Of a stretch of 64,000 nt of DNA, positions 33,701 to 49,400 are shown in pieces. Under the pieces are notes generated by a model. It searched no databases, had not been told where the DNA came from, and was given only the letters and a program-made list of their open reading frames with translations. Each line of letters opens with the position of its first letter. Position 1 is the stretch's first letter. The position numbers were made by a program, and so were the translations under genes. The DNA is from Zhengitettix transpicula. Lineage: Eukaryota; Arthropoda; Insecta; Orthoptera; Tetrigidae. The stretch is taken from the NCBI GenBank assembly GCA_037074705.1, contig JAYJMR010000028.1:186001-250000 (forward strand), in the 5' to 3' direction.

Positions 33701-36456
33701 ATGGCACCAATAAGTAATGATTTTATACTGAAATTCATTATTTTTATTTTCGATTATTTTGACAATGGTATACGTCTTGATGCCAGAAGAAAACCTTTCG
33801 AGTGTAAATTTTAATATTTTAAAAAAAATTAAATGCGTGCTAAAATATGTTTTAAAAAAGTAGCGTTTTCATTGCTATCCGTGGTAATGGTACCAATAGG
33901 GGTAGATTTTATACTATAATTTTATTATTATTTTTCGACTATTATTCACATCGGTATACGTCTTAATCCTACAAGTAAACCTTACAAAGGAAATTTTAAA
34001 TATTTTAAAAAAATTTTATGCTTGCAAAAATATTTTTAAATAAAGTGGCATTTTCATACGCGTTCATGGTTATGGCACCAATAAGTAATGATTTTATACT
34101 GAAATTCATTATTTTTATTTTCGATTATTTTGACAATGGTATACGTCTTGATGCCAGAAGAAAACCTTTCGAGTGTAAATTTTAATATTTAAAAAAAAAT
34201 TAAATGCGTGCTAAAATATGTTTAAAAAAAGTAGCGTTTTCATTGCTATCCGTGGTAATGGTACCAATAGGGGTAGATTTTATACTAAAATTTTATACTA
34301 AAATTTTATTATTATTTTTCGACTATTATTCACATCGGTATACGTCTTAATCCTAGAAGTAAACCTTACAAAGGAAAATTTAAATTTTTTAAAAAAATTT
34401 TATGCTTGCAAAAATATTTTTAAATAAAGTGGCATTTTCATACGCTTTCATGGTTATGGCACCAATAAGTAATAATTTTATACTGAAATTCATTACTTTT
34501 ATTTTCGATTATTTTGACAATGGTATACGTCTTGATGCCAGAAGAAAACCTTTCGAGTGTAAATTTTAATATTTAAAAAAACATTAAATGCGTGCTAAAA
34601 TATGTTTAAAAAAAGTAGCGTTTTCATTGCTATCCGTGGTAATGGTAATAATAGGGGTAGATTTTATACTAAAATTTTATACTAAAATTTTATTATTATT
34701 TTCCGACTATTATTCACACCGGTATACGTCTTAATCCTAGAAGTAAACCTTACAAAGGAAAATTTAAATATTTTAAAAAAATTTTATTCTTGCAAAAATA
34801 TTTTTAAATAAAGTGTCATTTTCATACGCTTTCATGGTTATGGCACCAATAAGTAATGATTTTATACTGAAATTCATTATTTTTATTTTCGATTATTTTG
34901 ACAATGGTATACGTCTTGATGCCAGAAGAAAACCTTTCGAGTGTAAATTTTAATATTTAAAAAAAAATTAAATGCGTGCTAAAATATGTTTAAAAAAAGT
35001 AGCGTTTTCATTGCTATCCGTGGTAATGGTACCAATAGGGGTAGATTTTATACTAAAATTTTATACTAAAATTTTATTATTATTTTTCGACTATTTTTCA
35101 CATCGGTATACGTCTTAATCCTAGAAGTAAACCTTACAAAGGAAAATTTAAATATTTTAAAAAAATTTTATGCTTGCATAAATATTTTTAAATAAAGTGG
35201 CATTTTCATACGCGTTCATGGTTATGGCACCAATAAGTAATGATTTTATACTGAAATTCATTATTTTTATTTTCGATTATTTTGACAATGGTATACGTCT
35301 TGATGCCAGAAGAAAACCTTTCGAGTGTAAATTTTAATATTTAAAAAAAAATTAAATGCTTGCTAAAATATGTTTAAAAAAAGTAGCGTTTTCGTTGCTA
35401 TCCGTGGTAATGGTACCAATAGGGGTAGATTTTATACTAAAATTTTATTATTATTTTTCGACTATTATTCACATCGGTATACGTCTTAATCCTAGAAGTA
35501 AACCTTACAAAGGAAAATTTAAATATTTTAAAAAAATTTTATGCTTGAAAAAATATTTTTAAATAAAGTGGCATTTTCATACGCGTTCATGGTTATGGCA
35601 CCAATAAGTAATGATTTTATACTGAAATTCATTATTTTTATTTTCGTTTATTTTGACAATGGTATACGTCTTGATGCAAGAAGAAAACCTTTCGAGTGTA
35701 AATTTTAATATTTAAAAAAACATTAAATGCGTGCTAAAATATGTTTAAAAAAAGTAGCGTTTTCATTGCTATCCGTGGTAATGGTAATAATAGGGGTAGA
35801 TTTTATACTAAAATTTTATACTAAAATTTTATTATTATTTTCCGACTATTATTCACACCGGTATACGTCTTAATCCTAGAAGTAAACCTTACAAAGGAAA
35901 ATTTAAATATTTTAAAAAAATTTTATTCTTGCAAAAATATTTTTAAATAAAGTGGCATTTTCATACGCTTTCATGGTTATGGCACCAATAAGTAATGATT
36001 TTATACTGAAATTCATTATTTTTATTTTCGATTATTTTGACAATGGTATACGTCTTGATGCCAGAAGAAAACCTTTCGAGTGTAAATTTTAATATTTAAA
36101 AAAAAATTAAATGCGTGCTAAAATATGTTTAAAAAAAGTAGCGTTTTCGTTGCTATCCGTGGTAATGGTACCAATAGGGGTAGATTTTATACTAAAATTT
36201 TATATTAATTTTCGACTATTATTCACATCGGTATACGTCTTAATCCTAGAAGTAAACCTTATAAAGGAAAATTTAAATATTTTAAAAAAATTTTATGCTT
36301 GCAAAAATATTTTTAAATAAAGTGGCATTTTCATACGCGTTCATGGTTATGGCACCAATAAGTAATGATTTTATACTGAAATTCATTATTTTTATTTTCG
36401 ATTATTTTGACAATGGTATACGTCTTGATGCCAGAAGAAAACCTTTCGAGTGTAAA
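30777..36456. repeat. Array 3 5680-bp higher-order repeat, copy R1
   Basis: The unit opens with two dimers of the TACTATAATTTTATT type and holds about 15 dimers. The following 5680 bp repeat its order: diagnostic dimers at 32695, 35356 and 36111 recur at 38375, 41035 and 41790. Confidence 0.85.
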
Positions 36457-39400
36457 TTTTAATATTTTAAAAAAAATTAAATGCGTGCTAAAATATGTTT
36501 TAAAAAAGTAGCGTTTTCATTGCTATCCGTGGTAATGGTACCAATAGGGGTAGATTTTATACTATAATTTTATTATTATTTTTCGACTATTATTCACATC
36601 GGTATACGTCTTAATCCTACAAGTAAACCTTACAAAGGAAATTTTAAATATTTTAAAAAAATTTTATGCTTGCAAAAATATTTTTAAATAAAGTGGCATT
36701 TTCATACGCGTTCATGGTTATGGCACCAATAAGTAATGATTTTATACTGAAATTCATTATTTTTATTTTCGATTATTTTGACAATGGTATACGTCTTGAT
36801 GCCAGAAGAAAACCTTTCGAGTGTAAATTTTAATATTTTAAAAAAAATTAAATGCGTGCTAAAATATGTTTTAAAAAAGTAGCGTTTTCATTGCTATCCG
36901 TGGTAATGGTACCAATAGGGGTAGATTTTATACTATAATTTTATTATTATTTTTCGACTATTATTCACATCGGTATACGTCTTAATCCTACAAGTAAACC
37001 TTACAAAGGAAATTTTAAATATTTTAAAAAAATTTTATGCTTGCAAAAATATTTTTAAATAAAATGGCATTTTCATACGCGTTCATGGTTATGGCACCAA
37101 TAAGTAATGATTTTATACTGAAATTCATTATTTTTATTTTCGATTATTTTGACAATGGTATACGTCTTGATGCCAGAAGAAAACCTTTCGAGTGTAAATT
37201 TTAATATTTAAAAAAAAATTAAATGCGTGCTAAAATATGTTTAAAAAAAGTAGCGTTTTCATTGCTATCCGTGGTAATGGTACCAATAGGGGTAGATTTT
37301 ATACTAAAATTTTATACTAAAATTTTATTATTATTTTTCGACTATTATTCACATCGGTATACGTCTTAATCCTAGAAGTAAACCTTACAAAGGAAAATTT
37401 AAATATTTTAAAAAAATTTTATGCTTGCAAAAATATTTTTAAATAAAGTGGCATTTTCATACGCTTTCATGGTTATGGCACCAATAAGTAATAATTTTAT
37501 ACTGAAATTCATTACTTTTATTTTCGATTATTTTGACAATGGTATACGTCTTGATGCCAGAAGAAAACCTTTCGAGTGTAAATTTTAATATTTAAAAAAA
37601 CATTAAATGCGTGCTAAAATATGTTTAAAAAAAGTAGCGTTTTCATTGCTATCCGTGGTAATGGTAATAATAGGGGTAGATTTTATACTAAAATTTTATA
37701 CTAAAATTTTATTATTATTTTCCGACTATTATTCACACCGGTATACGTCTTAATCCTAGAAGTAAACCTTACAAAGGAAAATTTAAATATTTTAAAAAAA
37801 TTTTATTCTTGCAAAAATATTTTTAAATAAAGTGGCATTTTCATACGCTTTCATGGTTATGGCACCAATAAGTAATGATTTTATACTGAAATTCATTATT
37901 TTTATTTTCGATTATTTTGACAATGGTATACGTCTTGATGCCAGAAGAAAACCTTTCGAGTGTAAATTTTAATATTTAAAAAAAAATTAAATGCGTGCTA
38001 AAATATGTTTAAAAAAAGTAGCGTTTTCATTGCTATCCGTGGTAATGGTACCAATAGGGGTAGATTTTATACTAAAATTTTATACTAAAATTTTATTATT
38101 ATTTTTCGACTATTTTTCACATCGGTATACGTCTTAATCCTAGAAGTAAACCTTACAAAGGAAAATTTAAATATTTTAAAAAAATTATATGCTTGCATAA
38201 ATATTTTTAAATAAAGTGGCATTTTCATACGCGTTCATGGTTATGGCACCAATAAGTAATGATTTTATACTGAAATTCATTATTTTTATTTTCGATTATT
38301 TTGACAATGGTATACGTCTTGATGCCAGAAGAAAACCTTTCGAGTGTAAATTTTAATATTTAAAAAAAAATTAAATGCTTGCTAAAATATGTTTAAAAAA
38401 AGTAGCGTTTTCGTTGCTATCCGTGGTAATGGTACCAATAGGGGTAGATTTTATACTAAAATTTTATATTAATTTTCGACTATTATTCACATCGGTATAC
38501 GTCTTAATCCTAGAAGTAAACCTTATAAAGGAAAATTTAAATATTTTAAAAAAATTTTATGCTTGCAAAAATATTTTTAAATAAAGTGGCATTTTCATAC
38601 GCGTTCATGGTTATGGCACCAATAAGTAATGATTTTATACTGAAATTCATTATTTTTATTTTCGATTATTTTGACAATGGTATACGTCTTGATGCCAGAA
38701 GAAAACCTTTCGAGTGTAAATTTTAATATTTAAAAAAAAATTAAATGCGTGCTAAAATATGTTTAAAAAAAGTAGCGTTTTCATTGCTATCCGTGGTAAT
38801 GGTACCAATAGGGGTAGATTTTATACTAAAATTTTATACTAAAATTTTATTATTATTTTTCGACTATTATTCACATCGGTATACGTCTTAATCCTAGAAG
38901 TAAACCTTACAAAGGAAAATTTAAATATTTTAAAAAAATTTTATGCTTGCAAAAATATTTTTAAATAAAGTGGCATTTTCATACGCTTTCATGGTTATGG
39001 CACCAATAAGTAATAATTTTATACTGAAATTCATTACTTTTATTTTCGATTATTTTGACAATGGTATACGTCTTGATGCCAGAAGAAAACCTTTCGAGTG
39101 TAAATTTTAATATTTAAAAAAAAATTAAATGCGTGCTAAAATATGTTTGAACAAAGTAGCGTTTTCATTGCTATCCGTGGTAATGGTACCAATAGGGGTA
39201 GATTTTATACTAAAATTTTATACTAAAATTTTATTATTATTTTTCGACTATTATTCACATCGGTATACGTCTTAATCCTAGAAGTAAACCTTACAAAGGA
39301 AAATTTAAATATTTTAAAAAATTTTATGCTTGCAAAAATATTTTTAAATAAAGTGGCATTTTCATACGCGTTCATGGTTATGGCACCAATAAGTAATGAT

Positions 39401-42136
39401 TTTATACTGAAATTCATTATTTTTATTTTCGATTATTTTGACAATGGTATACGTCTTGATGCCAGAAGAAAACCTTTCGAGTGTAAATTTTAATATTTTA
39501 AAAAAAATTAAATGCGTGCTAAAATATGTTTTAAAAAAGTAGCGTTTTCATTGCTATCCGTGGTAATGGTACCAATAGGGGTAGATTTTATACTATAATT
39601 TTATTATTATTTTTCGACTATTATTCACATCGGTATACGTCTTAATCCTACAAGTAAACCTTACAAAGGAAATTTTAAATATTTTAAAAAAATTTTATGC
39701 TTGCAAAAATATTTTTAAATAAAGTGGCATTTTCATACGCGTTCATGGTTATGGCACCAATAAGTAATGATTTTATACTGAAATTCATTATTTTTATTTT
39801 CGATTATTTTGACAATGGTATACGTCTTGATGCCAGAAGAAAACCTTTCGAGTGTAAATTTTAATATTTAAAAAAAAATTAAATGCGTGCTAAAATATGT
39901 TTAAAAAAAGTAGCGTTTTCATTGCTATCCGTGGTAATGGTACCAATAGGGGTAGATTTTATACTAAAATTTTATACTAAAATTTTATTATTATTTTTCG
40001 ACTATTATTCACATCGGTATACGTCTTAATCCTAGAAGTAAACCTTACAAAGGAAAATTTAAATTTTTTAAAAAAATTTTATGCTTGCAAAAATATTTTT
40101 AAATAAAGTGGCATTTTCATACGCTTTCATGGTTATGGCACCAATAAGTAATAATTTTATACTGAAATTCATTACTTTTATTTTCGATTATTTTGACAAT
40201 GGTATACGTCTTGATGCCAGAAGAAAACCTTTCGAGTGTAAATTTTAATATTTAAAAAAACATTAAATGCGTGCTAAAATATGTTTAAAAAAAGTAGCGT
40301 TTTCATTGCTATCCGTGGTAATGGTAATAATAGGGGTAGATTTTATACTAAAATTTTATACTAAAATTTTATTATTATTTTCCGACTATTATTCACACCG
40401 GTATACGTCTTAATCCTAGAAGTAAACCTTACAAAGGAAAATTTAAATATTTTAAAAAAATTTTATTCTTGCAAAAATATTTTTAAATAAAGTGGCATTT
40501 TCATACGCTTTCATGGTTATGGCACCAATAAGTAATGATTTTATACTGAAATTCATTATTTTTATTTTCGATTATTTTGACAATGGTATACGTCTTGATG
40601 CCAGAAGAAAACCTTTCGAGTGTAAATTTTAATATTTAAAAAAAAATTAAATGCGTGCTAAAATATGTTTAAAAAAAGTAGCGTTTTCATTGCTATCCGT
40701 GGTAATGGTACCAATAGGGGTAGATTTTATACTAAAATTTTATACTAAAATTTTATTATTATTTTTCGACTATTTTTCACATCGGTATACGTCTTAATCC
40801 TAGAAGTAAACCTTACAAAGGAAAATTTAAATATTTTAAAAAAATTTTATGCTTGCATAAATATTTTTAAATAAAGTGGCATTTTCATACGCGTTCATGG
40901 TTATGGCACCAATAAGTAATGATTTTATACTGAAATTCATTATTTTTATTTTCGATTATTTTGACAATGGTATACGTCTTGATGCCAGAAGAAAACCTTT
41001 CGAGTGTAAATTTTAATATTTAAAAAAAAATTAAATGCTTGCTAAAATATGTTTAAAAAAAGTAGCGTTTTCGTTGCTATCCGTGGTAATGGTACCAATA
41101 GGGGTAGATTTTATACTAAAATTTTATTATTATTTTTCGACTATTATTCACATCGGTATACGTCTTAATCCTAGAAGTAAACCTTACAAAGGAAAATTTA
41201 AATATTTTAAAAAAATTTTATGCTTGAAAAAATATTTTTAAATAAAGTGGCATTTTCATACGCGTTCATGGTTATGGCACCAATAAGTAATGATTTTATA
41301 CTGAAATTCATTATTTTTATTTTCGTTTATTTTGACAATGGTATACGTCTTGATGCAAGAAGAAAACCTTTCGAGTGTAAATTTTAATATTTAAAAAAAC
41401 ATTAAATGCGTGCTAAAATATGTTTAAAAAAAGTAGCGTTTTCATTGCTATCCGTGGTAATGGTAATAATAGGGGTAGATTTTATACTAAAATTTTATAC
41501 TAAAATTTTATTATTATTTTCCGACTATTATTCACACCGGTATACGTCTTAATCCTAGAAGTAAACCTTACAAAGGAAAATTTAAATATTTTAAAAAAAT
41601 TTTATTCTTGCAAAAATATTTTTAAATAAAGTGGCATTTTCATACGCTTTCATGGTTATGGCACCAATAAGTAATGATTTTATACTGAAATTCATTATTT
41701 TTATTTTCGATTATTTTGACAATGGTATACGTCTTGATGCCAGAAGAAAACCTTTCGAGTGTAAATTTTAATATTTAAAAAAAAATTAAATGCGTGCTAA
41801 AATATGTTTAAAAAAAGTAGCGTTTTCGTTGCTATCCGTGGTAATGGTACCAATAGGGGTAGATTTTATACTAAAATTTTATATTAATTTTCGACTATTA
41901 TTCACATCGGTATACGTCTTAATCCTAGAAGTAAACCTTATAAAGGAAAATTTAAATATTTTAAAAAAATTTTATGCTTGCAAAAATATTTTTAAATAAA
42001 GTGGCATTTTCATACGCGTTCATGGTTATGGCACCAATAAGTAATGATTTTATACTGAAATTCATTATTTTTATTTTCGATTATTTTGACAATGGTATAC
42101 GTCTTGATGCCAGAAGAAAACCTTTCGAGTGTAAAT
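36457..42136. repeat. Array 3 5680-bp higher-order repeat, copy R2
   Basis: Tandem copy of R1 at offset 5679-5680 bp, again opening with two TACTATAATTTTATT dimers (36457 and about 36828). Differences are few, for example a 1-bp loss in an A run near 39316. It is followed by a different dimer order from about 42137, starting with a dimer carrying AAAAGCAGCG. Confidence 0.85.
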
Positions 42137-45100
42137 TTTAATATTTAAAAAAAAATTAAATGCGTGCTAAAATATGTTTTAAAAAAGCAGCGTTTTCATT
42201 GCTATCCGTGGTAATGGTACCAATAGGGGTAGATTTTATACTAAAATTTTATTATTATTTTTCGACTATTATTTACATCGGTATACGTCTTAATCCTAGA
42301 AGTAAACCTTACAAAGGAAAATTTAAATATTTTAAAAAAATTTTATGCTTGCAAAAATATTTTTAAATAAAGTGGCATTTTCATACGCTTTCATGGTTAT
42401 GGCACCAATAAGTAATAATTTTATACTGAAATTCATTACTTTTATTTTCGATTATTTTGACAATGGTATACGTCTTGATGCCAGAAGAAAACCTTTCGAG
42501 TGTAAATTTTAATATTTAAAAAAAAATTAAATGCGTGCTAAAATATGTTTAAAAAAAGTAGCGTTTTCATTGCTATCCGTGGTAATGGTACCAATAGGGG
42601 TAGATTTTATACTAAAATTTTATACTAAAATTTTATTATTATTTTTCGACTATTATTCACATCGGTATACGTCTTAATCCTAGAAGTAAACCTTACAAAG
42701 GAAAATTTAAATATTTTAAAAAAATTTTATGCTTGCAAAAATATTTTTAAATAAAGTGGCATTTTCATACGCGTTCATGGTTATTGCACCAATAAGTAAT
42801 GATTTTATACTGAAATTCATTATTTTTATTTTCGATTATTTTGACAATGGTATACGTCTTGATGCCAGAAGAAAACCTTTCGAGTGTAAATTTTAATATT
42901 TAAAAAAACATTAAATGCGTGCTAAAATATGTTTAAAAAAAGTAGCGTTTTCATTGCTATCCGTCGTAATGGTACCAATAGGGGTAGATTTTATACTAAA
43001 ATTTTATTATTATTTTTCGACTATTATTCACATCGGTATACGTCTTAATCCTTGAAGTAAACCTTATAAAGGAAAATTTAAATATTTTAAAAAAATTTTA
43101 TGCTTGAAAAAATATTTTTAAATAAAGTGGCATTTTCATACGCGTTCATGGTTATGGCACCAATAAGTAATGATTTTATACTGAAATTCATTATTTTTAT
43201 TTTCGTTTATTTTGACTATGGTATACGTCTTGATGCCAGAAGTAAACCTTTCGAGTGTAAATTTTAATATTTAAAAAAACATTAAATGCGTGATAAAATA
43301 TGTTTAAAAAAAGTAGCGTTTTCATTGCTATCCGTGGTAATGGTACCAATAGGGGTAGATTTTATACTAAAATTTTATACTAAAATTTTATTATTATTTT
43401 TCGACTATTATTCACATCGGTATACGTCTTAATCCTAGAAGTAAACCTTACAAAGGAAAATTTAAATATTTTTAAAAAAATTTTATGCTTGCATAAATAT
43501 TTTTAAATAAAGTGGCATTTTCATACGCGTTCATGGTTATGGCACCAATAAGTAATGATTTTATACTGAAATTCATTATTTTTATTTTCGATTATTTTGA
43601 CAATGGTATACGTCTTGATGCCAGAAGAAAACCTTTCGAGTGTAAATTTTAATATTTAAAAAAAAATTAAATGCGTGCTAAAATATGTTTAAAAAAAGTA
43701 GCGTTTTCATTGCTATCCGTGGTAATGGTACCAATAGGGGTAGATTTTATACTAAAATTTTATATTAATTTTCGACTATTATTCACATCGGTATACGTCT
43801 TAATCCTAGAAGTAAACCTTATAAAGGAAAATTTAAATATTTTAAAAAAATTTTATGCTTGCAAAAATATTTTTAAATAAAGTGGCATTTTCATACGCGT
43901 TCATGGTTATGGCACCAATAAGTAATGATTTTATACTGAAATTCATTATTTTTATTTTCGATTATTTTGACAATGGTATACGTCTTGATGCCAGAAGAAA
44001 ACCTTTCGAGTGTAAATTTTAATATTTAAAAAAACATTAAATGCGTGCTAAAATATGTTTAAAAAAAGTAGCGTTTTCATTGCTATCCGTGGTAATGGTA
44101 ATAATAGGGGTAGATTTTATACTAAAATTTTATACTAAAATTTTATTATTATTTTCCGACTATTATTCACACCGGTATACGTCTTAATCCTAGAAGTAAA
44201 CCTTACAAAGGAAAATTTAAATATTTTAAAAAAATTTTATTCTTGCAAAAATATTTTTAAATAAAGTGGCATTTTCATACGCTTTCATGGTTATGGCACC
44301 AATAAGTAATGATTTTATACTGAAATTCATTATTTTTATTTTCGATTATTTTGACAATGGTATACGTCTTGATGCCAGAAGAAAACCTTTCGAGTGTAAA
44401 TTTTAATATTTAAAAAAAAATTAAATGCGTGCTAAAATATGTTTAAAAAAAGTAGCGTTTTCATTGCTATCCGTGGTAATGGTACCAATAGGGGTAGATT
44501 TTATACTAAAATTTTATACTAAAATTTTATTATTATTTTTCGACTATTTTTCACATCGGTATACGTCTTAATCCTAGAAGTAAACCTTACAAAGGAAAAT
44601 TTAAATATTTTAAAAAAATTTTATGCTTGCATAAATATTTTTAAATAAAGTGGCATTTTCATACGCGTTCATGGTTATGGCACCAATAAGTAATGATTTT
44701 ATACTGAAATTCATTATTTTTATTTTCGATTATTTTGACAATGGTATACGTCTTGATGCCAGAAGAAAACCTTTCGAGTGTAAATTTTAATATTTAAAAA
44801 AAAATTAAATGCTTGCTAAAATATGTTTAAAAAAAGTAGCGTTTTCGTTGCTATCCGTGGTAATGGTACCAATAGGGGTAGATTTTATACTAAAATTTTA
44901 TATTAATTTTCGACTATTATTCACATCGGTATACGTCTTAATCCTAGAAGTAAACCTTATAAAGGAAAATTTAAATATTTTAAAAAAATTTTATGCTTGC
45001 AAAAATATTTTTAAATAAAGTGGCATTTTCATACGCGTTCATGGTTATGGCACCAATAAGTAATGATTTTATACTGAAATTCATTATTTTTATTTTCGAT

Positions 45101-46452
45101 TATTTTGACAATGGTATACGTCTTGGTGCCAGAAGAAAACCTTTCGAGTGTAAATTTTAATATTTAAAAAAAAATTAAATGTGTGCTAAAATATGTTTAA
45201 AAAAAGTAGCGTTTTCATTGCTATCCGTGGTAATGGTACCAATAGGGGTAGATTTTATACTAAAATTTTATACTAAAATTTTATTATTATTTTTCGACTA
45301 TTATTCACATCGGTATACGTCTCAATCCTAGAAGTAAACCTTACAAAGGAAAATTTAAATATTTAAAAAAAATTTTATGCTTGCAAAAATATTTTTAAAT
45401 AAAACGGCATTTTCATACGCGTTCATGGTTATGGCACCAATAAGTAATGATTTTATACTGAAATTCATTATTTTTATTTTCGATTATTTTGACAATGGTA
45501 TACGTCTTGATGCCAGAAGAAAACCTTTCGAGTGTAAATTTTAATATTTAAAAAAAATTAAATGCGTGCTAAAATATTTTTAAAAAAAGTAGCGTTTTCA
45601 TTGCTATCCGTGGTAATGGTACCAATAGGGGTAGATTTTATACTAAAATTTTATTATTATTTTTCGACTATTATTCACATCGGTATACGTCTTAATCCTA
45701 GAAGTAAACCTTACAAAGGAAAATTTAAATATTTTAAAAAAGTTTTATGCTTGCAAAAATATTTTTTAATAAAGTGGCATTTTCATACGCGTTCATGGTT
45801 ATGGCACCAATAAGTAATGATTTTATACTGAAATTCATTATTTTTATTTTCGATTATTCTGACAATGGTATACGTCTTGATGTCAGAAGAAAACCTTTCG
45901 AGTGTAAATTTTAATATTTAAAAAAAAATTAAATGCGTGCTAAAATATGTTTAAAAAAAGTAGCGTTTTTATTGCTATCCGTGGTAATGGTACCAATAGG
46001 GGTAGATTTTATACTAAAATTTTATACTAAAATTTTATTATTATTTTTCGACTATTATTCACACCGGTATACGTCTTAATCCTAGAAGTAAACCTTACAA
46101 AGGAAAATTTAAATATTTTAAAAAAATTTTATGCTTGCAAAAATATTTTTAAATAAAGTGGCATTTTCATACGCGTTCATGGTTATGGCACCAATAAGTA
46201 ATGATTTTATACTGAAATTCATTATTTTTATTTTCGATTATTTTGACAATGGTATACGTCTTGATGCCAGAAGAAAACCTTTCGAGTGTAAATTTTAATA
46301 TTTTAAAAAAAATTAAATGCGTGCTAAAATATGTTTTAAAAAAGTAGCGTTTTCATTGCTATCCGTGGTAATGGTACCAATAGGGGTAGATTTTATACTA
46401 TAATTTTATTATTATTTTTCGACTATTATTCACATCGGTATACGTCTTAATC
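42137..46452. repeat. Array 3 alternative dimer order (matches 53112 onward)
   Basis: From about 41790 to 44030 the sequence matches 52765-55005 at offset 10975 bp. From about 44030 to at least 45560 it matches at 11359-11360 bp, a change of 384 bp, that is exactly one long dimer. Near 45,760 one copy reads ATTTTTTAATAAAG, and 45,400 has AAAACGGCAT, both private variants. Around 46299 a single TACTATAATTTTATT dimer marks the return to R1-like sequence. Confidence 0.75.
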
Positions 46453-49400
46453 CTACAAGTAAACCTTACAAAGGAAATTTTAAATATTTTAAAAAAATTT
46501 TATGCTTGCAAAAATATTTTTAAATAAAGTGGCATTTTCATACGCGTTCATGGTTATGGCACCAATAAGTAATGATTTTATACTGAAATTCATTATTTTT
46601 TTTTTCGATTATTTTGACAATGGTATACGTCTTGATGCCAGAAGAAAACCTTTCGAGTGTAAATTTTAATATTTAAAAAAAAATTAAATGCGTGCTAAAA
46701 TATGTTTAAAAAAAGTAGCGTTTTCATTGCTATCCGTGGTAATGGTACCAATAGGGGTAGATTTTATACTAAAATTTTATACTTATATTTTATTATTATT
46801 TTTCGACTATTATTCACATCGGTATACGTCTTAATCCTAGAAGTAAACCTTACAAAGGAAAATTTAAATATTTTAAAAAAATTTTATGCTTGCAAAAATA
46901 TTTTTAAATAAAGTGGCATTTTCATACGCGTTCATGGTTATGGCACCAATAAGTAATGATTTTATACTGAAATTCATTATTTTTATTTTCGATTATTTTG
47001 ACAATGGTATACGTCTTGATGCCAGAAGAAAACCTTTCGAGTGTAAATTTTAATATTTAAAAAAAAATTAAATGCGTGCTAAAATATGTTTAAAAAAAGT
47101 AGCGTTTTCATTGCTATCCGTGGTAATGGTACCAATAGGGGTAGATTTTATACTAAAATTTTATACTAAAATTTTATTATTATTTTTCGACTATTATTCA
47201 CACCGGTATACGTCTTAATCCTAGAAGTAAACCTTACAAAGGAAAATTTAAATATTTTAAAAAAATTTTATGCTTGCAAAAATATTTTTAAATAAAGTGG
47301 CATTTTCATACGCGTTCATGGTTATGGCACCAATAAGTAATGATTTTATACTGAAATTCATTATTTTTATTTTCGATTATTTTGACAATGGTATACGTCT
47401 TGATGCCAGAAGAAAACCTTTCGAGTGTAAATTTTAATATTTTAAAAAAAATTAAATGCGTGCTAAAATATGTTTTAAAAAAGTAGCGTTTTCATTGCTA
47501 TCCGTGGTAATGGTACCAATAGGGGTAGATTTTATACTATAATTTTATTATTATTTTTCGACTATATTCACATCGGTATACGTCTTAATCCTACAAGTAA
47601 ACCTTACAAAGGAAATTTTAAATATTTTAAAAAAATTTTATGCTTGCAAAAATATTTTTAAATAAAGTGGCATTTTCATACGCGTTCATGGTTATGGCAC
47701 CAATAAGTAATGATTTTATACTGAAATTCATTATTTTTATTTTCGATTATTTTGACAATGGTATACGTCTTGATGCCAGAAGAAAACCTTTCGAGTGTAA
47801 ATTTTAATATTTTAAAAAAAATTAAATGCGTGCTAAAATATGTTTTAAAAAAGTAGCGTTTTCATTGCTATCCGTGGTAATGGTACCAATAGGGGTAGAT
47901 TTTATACTATAATTTTATTATTATTTTTCGACTATTATTCACATCGGTATACGTCTTAATCCTACAAGTAAACCTTACAAAGGAAATTTTAAATATTTTA
48001 AAAAAATTTTATGCTTGCAAAAATATTTTTAAATAAAATGGCATTTTCATACGCGTTCATGGTTATGGCACCAATAAGTAATGATTTTATACTGAAATTC
48101 ATTATTTTTATTTTCGATTATTTTGACAATGGTATACGTCTTGATGCCAGAAGAAAACCTTTCGAGTGTAAATTTTAATATTTAAAAAAAAATTAAATGC
48201 GTGCTAAAATATGTTTAAAAAAAGTAGCGTTTTCATTGCTATCCGTGGTAATGGTACCAATAGGGGTAGATTTTATACTAAAATTTTATACTAAAATTTT
48301 ATTATTATTTTTCGACTATTATTCACATCGGTATACGTCTTAATCCTAGAAGTAAACCTTACAAAGGAAAATTTAAATATTTTAAAAAAATTTTATGCTT
48401 GCAAAAATATTTTTAAATAAAGTGGCATTTTCATACGCTTTCATGGTTATGGCACCAATAAGTAATAATTTTATACTGAAATTCATTACTTTTATTTTCG
48501 ATTATTTTGACAATGGTATACGTCTTGATGCCAGAAGAAAACCTTTCGAGTGTAAATTTTAATATTTAAAAAAACATTAAATGCGTGCTAAAATATGTTT
48601 AAAAAAAGTAGCGTTTTCATTGCTATCCGTGGTAATGGTAATAATAGGGGTAGATTTTATACTAAAATTTTATACTAAAATTTTATTATTATTTTCCGAC
48701 TATTATTCACACCGGTATACGTCTTAATCCTAGAAGTAAACCTTACAAAGGAAAATTTAAATATTTTAAAAAAATTTTATTCTTGCAAAAATATTTTTAA
48801 ATAAAGTGGCATTTTCATACGCTTTCATGGTTATGGCACCAATAAGTAATGATTTTATACTGAAATTCATTATTTTTATTTTCGATTATTTTGACAATGG
48901 TATACGTCTTGATGCCAGAAGAAAACCTTTCGAGTGTAAATTTTAATATTTAAAAAAAAATTAAATGCGTGCTAAAATATGTTTAAAAAAAGTAGCGTTT
49001 TCATTGCTATCCGTGGTAATGGTACCAATAGGGGTAGATTTTATACTAAAATTTTATACTAAAATTTTATTATTATTTTTCGACTATTTTTCACATCGGT
49101 ATACGTCTTAATCCTAGAAGTAAACCTTACAAAGGAAAATTTAAATATTTTAAAAAAATTATATGCTTGCATAAATATTTTTAAATAAAGTGGCATTTTC
49201 ATACGCGTTCATGGTTATGGCACCAATAAGTAATGATTTTATACTGAAATTCATTATTTTTATTTTCGATTATTTTGACAATGGTATACGTCTTGATGCC
49301 AGAAGAAAACCTTTCGAGTGTAAATTTTAATATTTAAAAAAAAATTAAATGCTTGCTAAAATATGTTTAAAAAAAGTAGCGTTTTCGTTGCTATCCGTGG

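Larger units (their letters stand above)
29798..36456. repeat. Array 3 block duplicated at 46453-53111 (offset ~16655 bp)
   Basis: A run of 6.66 kb that recurs at offset 16655 bp, then 16654 bp after a 1-bp deletion near 47570. Evidence includes the T-run variant at 29938 (again at 46593), the ACTTATATTTTATT variant near 30124 (again near 46779), and identical small frames at 32695/49349, 35356/52010 and 36111/52765. The offset equals 44 dimers at the average length. Confidence 0.85.
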